DNA of 64,000 bases from Tenuifilum sp. 4138str (GTDB taxonomy: Bacteria > Bacteroidota > Bacteroidia > Bacteroidales > Tenuifilaceae). The position numbers and the translations under genes were made by a program. This document shows, piece by piece, positions 31,333 to 40,203 of the stretch; the first letter of the stretch is position 1; every line of letters begins with the position of its first letter. The DNA is taken from the NCBI RefSeq assembly GCF_041102575.1, contig NZ_JBGCUE010000001.1, forward strand, positions 363,337-427,336. The letters are read 5' to 3'. Under the pieces are notes generated by a model, which searched no databases, had not been told where the DNA came from, and saw only the letters and a list, made by a program, of their open reading frames with translations.

Positions 31333-31722
31333 ATGGAGTTTAACATTCCCCTTGGCATTGAATTTACTGCAACCGAAATGGTTACAAAGGATAACACTGC
31401 ATCAAAATACGGCTCAGGCCTTGTTGATGTTTTTGCCACACCCGCTATGGTGGCGCTCATGGAAAAGGCAGCTCTTAATGCTGTTTTACCACATCTGCCC
31501 CATGGGTTCAATACCGTTGGTACTGAGATTTGTGTTAAACACACCAAGGCTACACCTTTAGGTTGGGAAGTTCACAGTAAGGCCACTCTTAAAGAGGTTG
31601 ATGGCAAAAAGCTTGTTTTTGATGTGGTGGCATGGGATAGTGAAGGCGAAATTGGCAGGGGTACCCATACCCGCTACATTATCGACAGTAAACGTTTTAT
31701 GGAAAAGTTCTCATCCAAATAG
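31333..31722 (+). CDS. Hotdog-fold thioesterase, FlK-like
   Basis: The 129-residue protein has the pattern of fluoroacetyl-CoA thioesterase-like hotdog proteins: GSGLVDVFATPAMVALMEKAAL, then TVGTEICVKHTKATPLG and VVAWDSEGEIGRGTHTRYII. Thr, Glu and His candidates for catalysis lie in FATPAMVALMEKA and GTHTR. An exact TATCTTTG -7 element stands at 31300-31307, 26 nt before the ATG. It is followed after 9 nt by an acyl-ACP thioesterase, so the pair likely forms an operon. The natural substrate of such Bacteroidota proteins is unknown. Confidence 0.8.
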   Translation: MEFNIPLGIEFTATEMVTKDNTASKYGSGLVDVFATPAMVALMEKAALNAVLPHLPHGFNTVGTEICVKHTKATPLGWEVHSKATLKEVDGKKLVFDVVAWDSEGEIGRGTHTRYIIDSKRFMEKFSSK

Positions 31723-31731
31723 TCTAGTTTG

Positions 31732-32490
31732 ATGAATTTTGATACCTATCAATTCCCAAAATACCACAGGCATAAGCTAAAGGTTCATTCGTACGAGGTG
31801 GATTTTAACCAAAGGTTAACAGTTACGGCCCTGTTTAATTACTTGCAGGAGATTGCCTGGGAGCATGCTCATTTACTGGGTTATGGCTGGGAGCATCTGT
31901 TGCAGAAGGGTTGGTTTTGGGCCCTGTCGCGTGTTGAGGCTGAAATATACAAGTTACCTGCATGGACCGATGAGGTAGTTCTGTTAACCTGGCCTAGGGG
32001 AGTTGATGGAATTTTTGCCTTACGCGATTTTGAGGTTTATGACCATTTAGGAAATAAAATTATTGCTGCTTCATCGAGCTGGTTGGTTCTTAACATTCAA
32101 ACCCGTCGGCCAGTAAGGGCTGAGTGGTATTCCGATTTCGATTATGCAACTAGAAGTTCATTAGGGCGCAATGCAACCAAACTGGTTGAACAAAGCGTTA
32201 GCCCTGAATTTTCGGAAAAATTTGATGTTCGCATTGGCGATATAGATATGAATCAACACGTTAATAATGTTAGGTATATCGATTGGGCCTATAATACCTT
32301 TAGCATTGAGCATTTTAAAAGCTATTTTCCCAAAAGGGTTGTGGTTAACTTTAATGCTGAAGGTAAAGCAAACGATAGCATAATTGCATCACGTTTTCAA
32401 AATTCGCAAGATGAGAGCATTGTTGAAATAGCCAACGCCAGTAATGGAAAAAACTTGTGCCGGTTGATGTTTGAATGGGGAAAAATTTAA
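31732..32490 (+). CDS. Acyl-ACP thioesterase, FatA/FatB-like double hotdog
   Basis: The protein of 252 residues hydrolyses acyl-ACP to free fatty acid. It has two hotdog halves. The first contains FNQRLTVTALFNYLQEIAWEHA and FWALSRVEAEIYKLPAW, and the second has the plant-type catalytic signature DIDMNQHVNNVRYIDWA, where Asn and His are catalytic. TWPRGVDGIFALRDFEVY is also conserved. I chose the ATG at 31732, since the codon just before is TTG. The gap to the previous hotdog gene is 9 nt. The role may be membrane-lipid turnover or supply of fatty acids. Confidence 0.92.
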   Translation: MNFDTYQFPKYHRHKLKVHSYEVDFNQRLTVTALFNYLQEIAWEHAHLLGYGWEHLLQKGWFWALSRVEAEIYKLPAWTDEVVLLTWPRGVDGIFALRDFEVYDHLGNKIIAASSSWLVLNIQTRRPVRAEWYSDFDYATRSSLGRNATKLVEQSVSPEFSEKFDVRIGDIDMNQHVNNVRYIDWAYNTFSIEHFKSYFPKRVVVNFNAEGKANDSIIASRFQNSQDESIVEIANASNGKNLCRLMFEWGKI

Positions 32491-32562
32491 TAAATTTAAA
32501 ATTAATTTTCTTTCCCATTCATTATGAAAGTTTTAATAAAATAGAACCCAAAAAATAACACT

Positions 32563-34104
32563 ATGTATAGCCAGCAGGATATTGAGCAGATGCAGCGAAA
32601 GGGAATAACTCCCGAAATGGTTGAGCAGCAAATTCAATCATTTAAAAAGGGCTTCCCTTACATGAAGTTGGTTAAACCCGCTACCGTGGGCAACGGGATA
32701 ATTCGGTTGGATGGAGAGGAACTTGATAGCCTCATTGAAATGTACCGCGATTTTGAGGGTAGTAGGGTTAAGTTTGTTCCTGCATCGGGTGCGGCAACCC
32801 GTATGTTTAAACATCTCTATGAGTTTCAGTCCGATTACCCGGTAAAAGGGTTGGAGTGTTTTAACGATAAAGGTTTTAATACCGTTTTCACCTTTTTCGA
32901 GAGAATAAAAGAGTTCCCATTTTTCGACAAGCTTTACAATGAACTCTGGATGCAGGGTTATAAGATGGATGAACTTATTGATAGTAAGGATTATATGCCC
33001 ATTGTAAATACTCTGCTAGGTTCCGAGGGGCTAAATTACGGAAATCTGCCAAAAGCGCTTATCCTATTCCATAAGTATGGCGATATTGCTCGTACTGCCA
33101 TGGAGGAGCATCTGGTTGAGGGGGCACAGTATGTTCGCGACCAGCATGGTAACGTAAATATTCACCTTACGGTGTCGCCCGAACACATTGCTGGCTTTGA
33201 GCAGCTGATTGAACGCGTAAAGCCATACTACGAAAACCACTATGAGGTAACCCTTAACATTACCTACTCGGTTCAAAAGCCATCAACCGACACTATTGCG
33301 GTTGATATGGATAATAATCCTTTCCGTAACGATGATGGCACTCTACTTTTTCGCCCCGGCGGGCATGGTGCATTAATTGAGAATCTCAACGATTTAGGCC
33401 ACGAATTGGTGTTCATTAAGAATATCGACAACGTTGCTCCAGACCATCTTAAACCGCTAACCGTTCGTTATAAAAAAGCACTTGCGGGAATGCTGCTTAG
33501 CTACCGAGGTATTATTTATAAATACCTACAAGAGCTCGAAAGCCAAAACCTGTCGGTTGACGAGCTTTTGGCAATTCTTGACTTTACCCGCGATGAGCTC
33601 TGTGTTATACCACCGGCATCGTTAAATACCTCAGACCCTGCGGAGCTGAACAAGTATCTGTTTAGCGTACTTAATAGGCCAATTAGGGTGTGCGGTATGG
33701 TTAAAAATGAGGGGGAACCCGGTGGTGGCCCATTCTGGGCAGTTAATCCCGATGGCACAACATCGCTTCAGATTGTTGAAAGTTCACAGATAGATATGAA
33801 CGACCCTACTTCTAAAGCTATCCTGAATGAATCAACCCATTTCAACCCTGTTGATATAGTATGCTCATTCATTGATTTTAAAGGGAATAAGTTTAACCTG
33901 CTCAACTACCGCGATCCGCAAACCGGCTTTATTTCAGTAAAGAGCAAGGATGGTAAACAGCTCAAGGCGTTAGAGCTTCCGGGGCTTTGGAATGGGGCCA
34001 TGAGCAACTGGAATACCATTTTTGTTGAAGTACCCTTGGCAACATTCTCGCCAGTTAAAACTGTAAACGACCTTTTGCGGGAGGAACATCAACCCTGCAG
34101 GTAA
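32563..34104 (+). CDS. DUF4301 family protein
   Basis: This large cytoplasmic protein of 513 residues matches the Bacteroidota-specific DUF4301 family. Typical parts are KKGFPYMKLVKPATVGNGII near the N-terminus, the glycine-containing FVPASGAATRMFKHLYEF, LIEFHK-like ALILFHKYGDIARTAMEEHL, FRPGGHGALIENLNDL and KNEGEPGGGPFWAVNPDG. The last two look like nucleotide-sugar or nucleotide-binding loops, and a nucleotidyltransferase-like fold has been suspected for such patterns, which is inference. There is no signal peptide or membrane segment. It ends 5 nt from the convergent truA gene. Confidence 0.85.
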   Translation: MYSQQDIEQMQRKGITPEMVEQQIQSFKKGFPYMKLVKPATVGNGIIRLDGEELDSLIEMYRDFEGSRVKFVPASGAATRMFKHLYEFQSDYPVKGLECFNDKGFNTVFTFFERIKEFPFFDKLYNELWMQGYKMDELIDSKDYMPIVNTLLGSEGLNYGNLPKALILFHKYGDIARTAMEEHLVEGAQYVRDQHGNVNIHLTVSPEHIAGFEQLIERVKPYYENHYEVTLNITYSVQKPSTDTIAVDMDNNPFRNDDGTLLFRPGGHGALIENLNDLGHELVFIKNIDNVAPDHLKPLTVRYKKALAGMLLSYRGIIYKYLQELESQNLSVDELLAILDFTRDELCVIPPASLNTSDPAELNKYLFSVLNRPIRVCGMVKNEGEPGGGPFWAVNPDGTTSLQIVESSQIDMNDPTSKAILNESTHFNPVDIVCSFIDFKGNKFNLLNYRDPQTGFISVKSKDGKQLKALELPGLWNGAMSNWNTIFVEVPLATFSPVKTVNDLLREEHQPCR

Positions 34105-34109
34105 GCAAG

Positions 34110-34865
34110 CTATATTAGATTATCAGGATACTCTATCCTTGTAAGGTATAACCCCTCGGCCGGAGCAGAGGTTCCGGCCAATTTTCTATCGCGCTTCTCA
34201 ATTACTTGGGCAAACTCGTCTGGTGTTATTTTTCCTCTTCCCACATCAATTAGGGTGCCTACAATGGCACGTACCATGTTGCGTAAAAACCGGTTAGCCT
34301 CAATGGTAAATATGAGCAGGTTGCCACTCTCGTTCCATTCCGCTTTATATATTTGGCAGTTATTGGTTTTTGTTTCGGAGCCAACCTTGCTAAAGCTCGT
34401 AAAATCGGTATAGTTCATTAACTGTTGTGCTGCCAGCTGCATATTATCAACGTTTAGTTGAGCATCGTAAAACCACGATAGGCCAATCCAAAAGGGATCT
34501 TTGTTACGGCAAATCACATACTCATAACCCCTTAAGGTGGCATCGAAACGGGCATTCGCGCTCGGGTTTACCTTTTTAATTTGATGAATGGCAATATCGT
34601 TGGGTAAAATTCTGTTTAAGCTGTGCAAAAACTTACTGTCTGATTCCAAATTGCTGGCTACAGAATCGAAATGCGCCACATAGAACCTGGCATGAACGCC
34701 CGTATCGGTTCTACCTGCACCTATGGTTTGAATGTTTTCCTTTAGCAGTATACTCAAAGCATTATTTACTAAGTTCTGGACACTGGTGGCGTTTTCCTGA
34801 ATCTGCCAGCCATGATAGTTTGTTCCCCTGTACGATAGGTAAATGAAATATCTATTTATTGCCAT
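34110..34865 (-). CDS. truA: tRNA pseudouridine(38-40) synthase
   Basis: The 251-residue protein makes pseudouridine in the tRNA anticodon arm. The catalytic Asp is in GAGRTDTGVHARFYVAHF, and other blocks are YRGTNYHGWQIQ, LNRILPNDIAI, FDATLRGYEYVI and EANRFLRNMVRAIVGTLIDVG. I chose the ATG at 34863-34865 (MAINRYFIYLSYRG), because 41 upstream residues of the open frame are not family-like. It is convergent with DUF4301. Confidence 0.96.
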   Translation of the reverse strand: MAINRYFIYLSYRGTNYHGWQIQENATSVQNLVNNALSILLKENIQTIGAGRTDTGVHARFYVAHFDSVASNLESDSKFLHSLNRILPNDIAIHQIKKVNPSANARFDATLRGYEYVICRNKDPFWIGLSWFYDAQLNVDNMQLAAQQLMNYTDFTSFSKVGSETKTNNCQIYKAEWNESGNLLIFTIEANRFLRNMVRAIVGTLIDVGRGKITPDEFAQVIEKRDRKLAGTSAPAEGLYLTRIEYPDNLI

Positions 34866-35867
34866 TATACTTGCTTTTGATCTTCCTTTATGACATCGTT
34901 TGCTCACTATGTATTTAAAAGAAACATGTAAAAAAAGGCTCATCTGACTCCTGTTCAACAATCTACTTTGCTTTAAATTACACAACAAATATACTCGTAT
35001 ATAAAGCTATTTTGAAATATTTCCGAGATTCGTCCATAGAATTTTTCTATTGACGAATTTCCTCTAAAAATGTTTCTGTATCCACATTTTTATTAGCCCG
35101 GTTGAACTTGTTAATTCATGGTCGTTTGGTTTAGCTGTTCACTTTTTACTATTCCTCTAACTTCCTCTAACTTCCTCTAACTTCCACTAACTTCCTCTAA
35201 CTCCATCATATTCTGTCCATTCCGATTCATTCCGTCTCATTCCCGCCTCAAATCTTGCGTTTCACGGCTCACGGTTCACGTTTAACGGACTCAAAGTTCC
35301 TCTAACTTCTTCTATCTTCTTCTATCTTCTTCTATCTTCTTCTAACTTCCTCTAACTCCATCTAACTCCATCATGTTCTCTCTATTCCGACTCATTCCCG
35401 CCACAAACATTGCGTTTCACGGCTCACGGTTCACGTTTAACGGGTTCAAACTTCCTCTAACTTCTTCTAACTTCTTCTAACTTCTTCTAACTTCCTCTAA
35501 CTTCCTCTAACTTCATCATATTCTTTCTATTCCGACTCATTCCCGCCACAAACATTGCGTTTCACAGCTAACGGTTCACGTTTAACGGACTCAAAGTTCC
35601 TCTAACTTCCTCTAACTCCATCTAACTTCATCTAACTCCATCATATTCTCTCTATTCCGACTCATTCCGACTCATTCCTCTAAAAGTTAATTCATGGTAC
35701 TTGGATTTATTTAAAAATCAATTATAAAAGTGTCTGAAAGCCTTTAACTACCTTTATTACAGCTAAAATTTCATTTAACGAAAATTAACATCGCAGGCAT
35801 CTATTTATTATCATATTTGCAATTGAGGTTTCATATAAGGTTAAACAAATTTTAAAAAGATATTTTT
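34866..35867. repeat. Intergenic region with a nested minisatellite (array 35150-35690)
   Basis: No gene is visible in this 1-kb gap. From 35150 to 35690 a unit of about 150 bp repeats about 3.6 times. Each unit has a variable number of 9-10-bp steps (cttcctctaa, cttcttctat), then ctccatcatattct, a ctattccgactcattcccgcc segment and tgcgtttcacggctcacggttcacgtttaacgg. The array is flanked by gttaattcatggt copies near 35109 and 35684. A single unit with the same flank (gttaattcatggtact) recurs at 49160-49308. The repeats are almost free of G on this strand in the short-step part, a strong pyrimidine skew. Confidence 0.85.
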
Positions 35868-36869
35868 ATGAGTGTTCAATCGACCCTTGACATTAAGGAG
35901 CTAAATGAGAGGATAAGACTTGAAAGTTCCTTTGTTGACATTATCAACATTGAAATGGGCAAGGTAATTGTTGGCCAAAAACACCTTGTTGAGTCGTTAC
36001 TGGTTGGATTACTTGCCGATGGACACATTCTACTTGAAGGTGTTCCTGGCTTAGCCAAAACGCTTGCCATAAATACTTTGGCAAACATCATCGATGTAAA
36101 GTTTAACCGTATTCAGTTCACCCCCGATTTGCTTCCTGCCGACCTTATTGGAACACTTATTTACAGCCCCAAATCCGAACAATTTACCGTTAAAAAAGGG
36201 CCAATCTTTGCAAACTTTATACTTGCCGATGAAATTAACCGTGCTCCAGCTAAGGTTCAGAGCGCTTTGCTTGAGGCCATGCAGGAACGTCAGGTAACCA
36301 TTGGCGACGAAACCTACAAGCTCGAAGAACCTTTCCTGGTTTTGGCAACCCAAAATCCAATTGAACAGGAAGGAACCTATCCGCTTCCCGAGGCACAGGT
36401 CGACCGTTTCATGCTTAAGGTCAAAATTGGTTATCCAAAGCTGGAGGAGGAACGCCTTATCATGCGCGAAAATCTGGCCTTGCAGTTCCCAAAACCAGAA
36501 AAAGTCCTAAAACCCACCGATATTGTGAAGGCGCGTCAGGTTGTTCGTGAGGTTTACATGGATGAGAAAATTGAAAAGTATATTCTGGATATAGTGTTCG
36601 CAACTCGCTATCCGGCACAGTATAACCTGCAGCGATTTGAACCCATGATTTCCTATGGAGCCTCACCTCGTGCATCCATTAGCCTTGGGTTGGCTTCAAA
36701 GGCTTACGCCTTTATTAAACGTCGTGGATACGTTATTCCTGAGGATGTTCGCGCTGTATGTTTCGATGTTTTGCGTCATCGTATTGGATTAACCTACGAG
36801 GCCGAGGCCGAAAACATTACATCGGAGGATATTATTACTGAAATACTTAACACGATAGAGGTTCCATAG
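35868..36869 (+). CDS. moxR: MoxR-type AAA+ ATPase
   Basis: The protein of 333 residues is an AAA_3 chaperone ATPase expected to remodel or activate the von Willebrand-factor proteins encoded next to it. Walker A is GVPGLAKT, Walker B ILADEINRAPAK, followed by ALLEAMQERQVTIGDE and sensor 1 LATQNPIEQEGTYPLPEAQVDRF. The C-terminal lid has SYGASPRASISLGLASKAYAF. It leads the bat operon, the usual order in Bacteroidota and Spirochaetes. The 5' region is the minisatellite gap, with CATATTTG at about 35811-35818 as a possible near-consensus -7 element. Confidence 0.94.
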   Translation: MSVQSTLDIKELNERIRLESSFVDIINIEMGKVIVGQKHLVESLLVGLLADGHILLEGVPGLAKTLAINTLANIIDVKFNRIQFTPDLLPADLIGTLIYSPKSEQFTVKKGPIFANFILADEINRAPAKVQSALLEAMQERQVTIGDETYKLEEPFLVLATQNPIEQEGTYPLPEAQVDRFMLKVKIGYPKLEEERLIMRENLALQFPKPEKVLKPTDIVKARQVVREVYMDEKIEKYILDIVFATRYPAQYNLQRFEPMISYGASPRASISLGLASKAYAFIKRRGYVIPEDVRAVCFDVLRHRIGLTYEAEAENITSEDIITEILNTIEVP

Positions 36870-36874
36870 AAACC

Positions 36875-37294
36875 ATGAAGCCATTGGCTATCATATTCCT
36901 TTCAGTAGCAGTCGCTTTCTTGAGCCTATCAGCTAGCGCTCAGAATTACATTGGCTTGCACAAGGATGAAATAGCCAAACGGATGCCGCAGGAGAATAAA
37001 GGTTTCTACTTTGAAAAGGAGGTGAATGTCGACGACCGGAGCTTTTTGAAGTACGTTAATACCCTCGATGAGCAGACCATACTTTTCATGATTGATACTG
37101 ATGGCTTTTGCACTGCGGTATCTAGAATGTATAACACGTGGCTTTACGATCAGGTTGTGAATGAACTGAATAGCAAATATCAACAGGTATCAACCAATAA
37201 GTGGCTTGAAGTAAAGGAGGGCAAGAGTTACGATTTAACCCTGATAAAAGGGAAATGGTTTCTTACCCTTACCATCAGGCCTCACACTAAATAG
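36875..37294 (+). CDS. Small exported protein inserted in the moxR-bat operon
   Basis: The protein of 139 residues has a signal peptide (MKPLAIIFLSVAVAFLSLSASAQ) and then a compact alpha/beta domain: YIGLHKDEIAKRMPQENKGF, FLKYVNTLDEQTILFMIDTDGFC, VSRMYNTWLYDQVVNELNSKYQ and WFLTLTIRPHTK. I do not recognise a family. It lies 5 nt after moxR and 8 nt before the DUF58 gene, so it is part of the operon, and its product would meet the periplasmic parts of the Bat proteins. It is not one of the standard bat genes and may be lineage-specific. Confidence 0.75.
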   Translation: MKPLAIIFLSVAVAFLSLSASAQNYIGLHKDEIAKRMPQENKGFYFEKEVNVDDRSFLKYVNTLDEQTILFMIDTDGFCTAVSRMYNTWLYDQVVNELNSKYQQVSTNKWLEVKEGKSYDLTLIKGKWFLTLTIRPHTK

Positions 37295-37302
37295 GTATAG
37301 CC

Positions 37303-38193
37303 GTGGAAACAGCAGAACTTCTGAAAAAAGTTCGACGTATTGAGATTAAAACAAGGGGATTAACCCGCCAAATATTTGCCGGTCAATACCATAGCGCTTT
37401 TAAGGGGCGCGGTATGGCCTTTAGCGAGGTTCGCGAGTATAGGGTAGGTGACGATATTCGCAGTATCGACTGGAACGTTACTGCTCGTTACAACCAACCC
37501 TATGTTAAGGTTTTTGAGGAGGAGCGTGAACTTACTGTTATGCTTCTTATCGATGTTAGCGGTTCGCAGAACTTTGGCTCCACCCAACACTTTAAAAGGC
37601 ATGTAATAGCTGAGGTTGCTGCTGTGCTTGCCTTTTCGGCCATTCAAAATAACGATAAAATTGGGGTTATTCTCTTTTCCGATAAGGTGGAAAAATTTAT
37701 TCCACCCCAGAAGGGTAGTAAACACATTCTCCGAATAATAAGCGAATTGCTGAATTTTGAGCCGTCGGGCAAGGAAACAAATATTGCTGAGGCGCTTAGG
37801 TTCTTGACAAACGCCATAAAAAAGCGAAGCACTGCTTTTGTACTGAGCGATTTCATTGATTTTAATGAACAGAATAACCAACCAAGGTTTAACGATGCCA
37901 TTAGCATTGCTAACAATAAGCACGATGTTGTGGCTATACGGATTTACGATGATCGCGAAACTCAACTTCCATCCGTTGGCCTTGTCCGCTTCACCGATGC
38001 TGAAACAGGTAATGACATTTGGATTGACACAGCAAACAAACTGGTGCAAAACCATTACAGCCAATGGTGGAATATCACTACTGAAAATCTGAAACAAACT
38101 TTTACCAAAGCTAAGGTAGATTGGGTATCGGTACGAACCGACGAGGATTACGTAAAACCCCTAATGTTGCTTTTCAAAAGGAGGTCGAAATGA
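37303..38193 (+). CDS. DUF58 protein of the bat operon (vWA-like)
   Basis: The protein of 296 residues has the DUF58 hallmark RGMAFSEVREYRVGDDIRSIDWNVTAR, followed by a vWA-like fold with the metal-site-like LLIDVSGSQNFGS. No membrane segment is seen, so it is probably cytoplasmic. DUF58 proteins almost always follow moxR and are thought to be clients or adaptors of the MoxR ATPase. It starts with GTG or the ATG-like context at 37303 (gtggaaaca), so the start codon is GTG. The stop overlaps the next start as ATGA. The antisense strand also has a long open frame, which I regard as chance. Confidence 0.9.
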   Translation: METAELLKKVRRIEIKTRGLTRQIFAGQYHSAFKGRGMAFSEVREYRVGDDIRSIDWNVTARYNQPYVKVFEEERELTVMLLIDVSGSQNFGSTQHFKRHVIAEVAAVLAFSAIQNNDKIGVILFSDKVEKFIPPQKGSKHILRIISELLNFEPSGKETNIAEALRFLTNAIKKRSTAFVLSDFIDFNEQNNQPRFNDAISIANNKHDVVAIRIYDDRETQLPSVGLVRFTDAETGNDIWIDTANKLVQNHYSQWWNITTENLKQTFTKAKVDWVSVRTDEDYVKPLMLLFKRRSK

Positions 38194-39194
38194 AGTTGAT
38201 AAGGTTCGTTTTTTTAGTTTTTTTGCTAGTAACCCTTAACGTCGATGCTCAGATTGAGCAACTAGAAATAAAGGCTGTACTAAAAGCCGATACAATACTG
38301 ATAGGTGATAGGGTGGAGTTTGTTGTTATGGCTAATGGGAAAGGAAAGTTTTCGGTATCCTTACCAGTACTAGCCGATACTTTACCCGGGGGGATATACA
38401 TTATTGGTAAACCTATTATTGATTCAACTATTAAAAATAATACCCGTAGCTACAGCTTTAAACTTCCTGTTACGGCATTTTCTCCCGGAAATGTTAGTGT
38501 TTCTAAGTTCCCGGTTTTGGTCAAGCATGGTGGTAGTGTTGATACTACGTGGGTAACCACCGATAGCGTATTCGTAAAGCTTGTTCCGCGCGACACCACC
38601 CTTAAGGATATCAAGGATATTAAGCCCCCAATAAAGGAACCAATCCGATTTTCGGAGGTGGCTCCTTGGGCCGGATTAGGCTTACTCTTAGCTGCAATTA
38701 TTGTTCTGCTTGTTATGTACTTGCATAGTCGCAAGCAAAATAAGCCATTCCTCAATATCTTTAAGCCAAAAGAACCCGCTCATGTTGTTGCTCTTAGGGA
38801 GTTGATGCTGCTTGAGGAGAATAGGGAGTGGGCTTCGGACAATCCCAAACTGTTCTATACCAAGCTAATCGATATTCTTCGGAATTACCTGGAAGGCCGT
38901 TTTCAGATTAATGCTCCTGAGCAAACTACAAGCGAGATTCTTTCTGAAATAGCTAGGCTTGATTTCGACTTTTCTCCCTACATTGAAACCCTTCGCGAGT
39001 TGCTCTTTACTTCCGACCTGGTAAAATTTGCTAAGCATGTAACTACCATCGATGAGAACCGTCGCTTTTTGAGCTTTGCAATCAATTTTGTAAACAGCAC
39101 TAAACCTATTGAAAGTTCCAACGATGGTGAAAATCCAACTGATGAGATAAAGAGTGCCGATAATACCGATTTATCAACCAGCGATTCAAACTAA
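38190..39194 (+). CDS. Bat-operon membrane protein (DUF4381-like)
   Basis: The protein of 334 residues has a signal peptide (KLIRFVFLVFLLVTLNVDAQ), a periplasmic beta domain like the N-terminal part of BatD (ADTILIGDRVEFVVMANGKG), one membrane segment near residue 165 (WAGLGLLLAAIIVLLVMYLH) and a cytoplasmic helical domain (VALRELMLLEEN, NPKLFYTKLIDILRNYLEGRF) typical of DUF4381. The C-terminal tail is acidic and polar. I chose the ATG at 38190, which overlaps the DUF58 stop (ATGA) and has a strong AAAGGAGG Shine-Dalgarno sequence at 38178-38185, rare in this phylum. It probably anchors part of the Bat complex. Confidence 0.85.
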   Translation: MKLIRFVFLVFLLVTLNVDAQIEQLEIKAVLKADTILIGDRVEFVVMANGKGKFSVSLPVLADTLPGGIYIIGKPIIDSTIKNNTRSYSFKLPVTAFSPGNVSVSKFPVLVKHGGSVDTTWVTTDSVFVKLVPRDTTLKDIKDIKPPIKEPIRFSEVAPWAGLGLLLAAIIVLLVMYLHSRKQNKPFLNIFKPKEPAHVVALRELMLLEENREWASDNPKLFYTKLIDILRNYLEGRFQINAPEQTTSEILSEIARLDFDFSPYIETLRELLFTSDLVKFAKHVTTIDENRRFLSFAINFVNSTKPIESSNDGENPTDEIKSADNTDLSTSDSN

Positions 39195-39200
39195 CCGGTT

Positions 39201-40190
39201 ATGCTTTTAGTAGTTTATGCAAACCCAAAGCTTTTATACCTGTTACTGCTAATTCCAGCTTTAGTGGGGTGGTATATTTACAGGTTACATAAATCGAGGG
39301 CTGCGCTTGTAATTTCAACAGCTAAACACTTTGATAATACGGGCAAGTCAGTAAAGGTATATTTGCGGCATTTACCCTTTGCTTTAAGAATGTTAGCATT
39401 GGCATTGGCCATTGTTGCTTTGGCCAGGCCACAATCAACTAATATCCAACGGAACGTTACCACCGAAGGTATTGATATTGTGTTATCGCTCGATGTATCG
39501 GGTAGTATGCTCGCCCGTGATTTTAAGCCCGATAGGCTTGAGGCTGCAAAGAGTTTGGGCATTAATTTTATAAGTGGCCGAGCAAACGACCGAATTGGAC
39601 TCGTAATTTTTGCAGGTGAAAGTTTTACCCTTTGCCCATTAACTACCGACAGAGCAACTCTGATTAATCAGTTTAAAGCTGTAGATATTGGTGTGCTTGA
39701 GGATGGCACAGCTATAGGCTCCGGATTAGCCACAGCTATTTCCCGTTTAAAGGATAGCGATGCTAAAAGTAAGGTGATAATCCTCCTCACCGATGGGGTT
39801 AATAACCGTGGTGAGATAGCGCCAATGACCGCAGCCGAAATGGCAAAAACCTTTGGTATTAGGGTTTACACCATTGGGGTAGGGACATATGGAACGGCTC
39901 CTTATCCCGTTCAAACCCCCTTTGGAACCCGTTACCAGGATGTGCAGGTTGAAATTGATGAAGATTTGCTGAAAGGTATTGCTCAGATGACTGGTGGCGA
40001 ATACTTCAGAGCAACAAACAATAAGGCGCTTGAACAGGTTTACCAGAAAATTGACCAGATGGAAAAATCAAAAATAGAGGTTAATGAGTATGCTAAGCGC
40101 GAGGAAAAGTATCGCGGCTGGTTATTGGCAGCCTTTATTTTGCTTTTACTGGAATTTGTTCTACGTAGAACTTATTTATTAGGAATTTAA
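39201..40190 (+). CDS. batA: BatA, membrane-anchored vWA protein
   Basis: This 329-residue protein has two N-terminal membrane segments (LLYLLLLIPALVGWYIY and LPFALRMLALALAIVALA), a vWA domain with an intact metal-ion-dependent adhesion site (LSLDVSGSMLARDF, and TDGVNN for the distal Asp), and a C-terminal membrane segment (GWLLAAFILLLLEFVL). Bat proteins were first linked to aerotolerance in Bacteroides fragilis. BatA and BatB are paralogues and lie side by side, 13 nt apart. The vWA domain is exposed to the periplasm, given the membrane layout, or to the cytoplasm if the first helix is cleaved. That topology is inference. Confidence 0.93.
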   Translation: MLLVVYANPKLLYLLLLIPALVGWYIYRLHKSRAALVISTAKHFDNTGKSVKVYLRHLPFALRMLALALAIVALARPQSTNIQRNVTTEGIDIVLSLDVSGSMLARDFKPDRLEAAKSLGINFISGRANDRIGLVIFAGESFTLCPLTTDRATLINQFKAVDIGVLEDGTAIGSGLATAISRLKDSDAKSKVIILLTDGVNNRGEIAPMTAAEMAKTFGIRVYTIGVGTYGTAPYPVQTPFGTRYQDVQVEIDEDLLKGIAQMTGGEYFRATNNKALEQVYQKIDQMEKSKIEVNEYAKREEKYRGWLLAAFILLLLEFVLRRTYLLGI

Positions 40191-40203
40191 TTTTAGGATT
40201 GCC

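Noticed and set aside
37360..38097. 245-codon minus-strand frame inside the DUF58 gene
   Set aside because: It is fully antisense to a gene with clear family motifs in a plus-strand operon.
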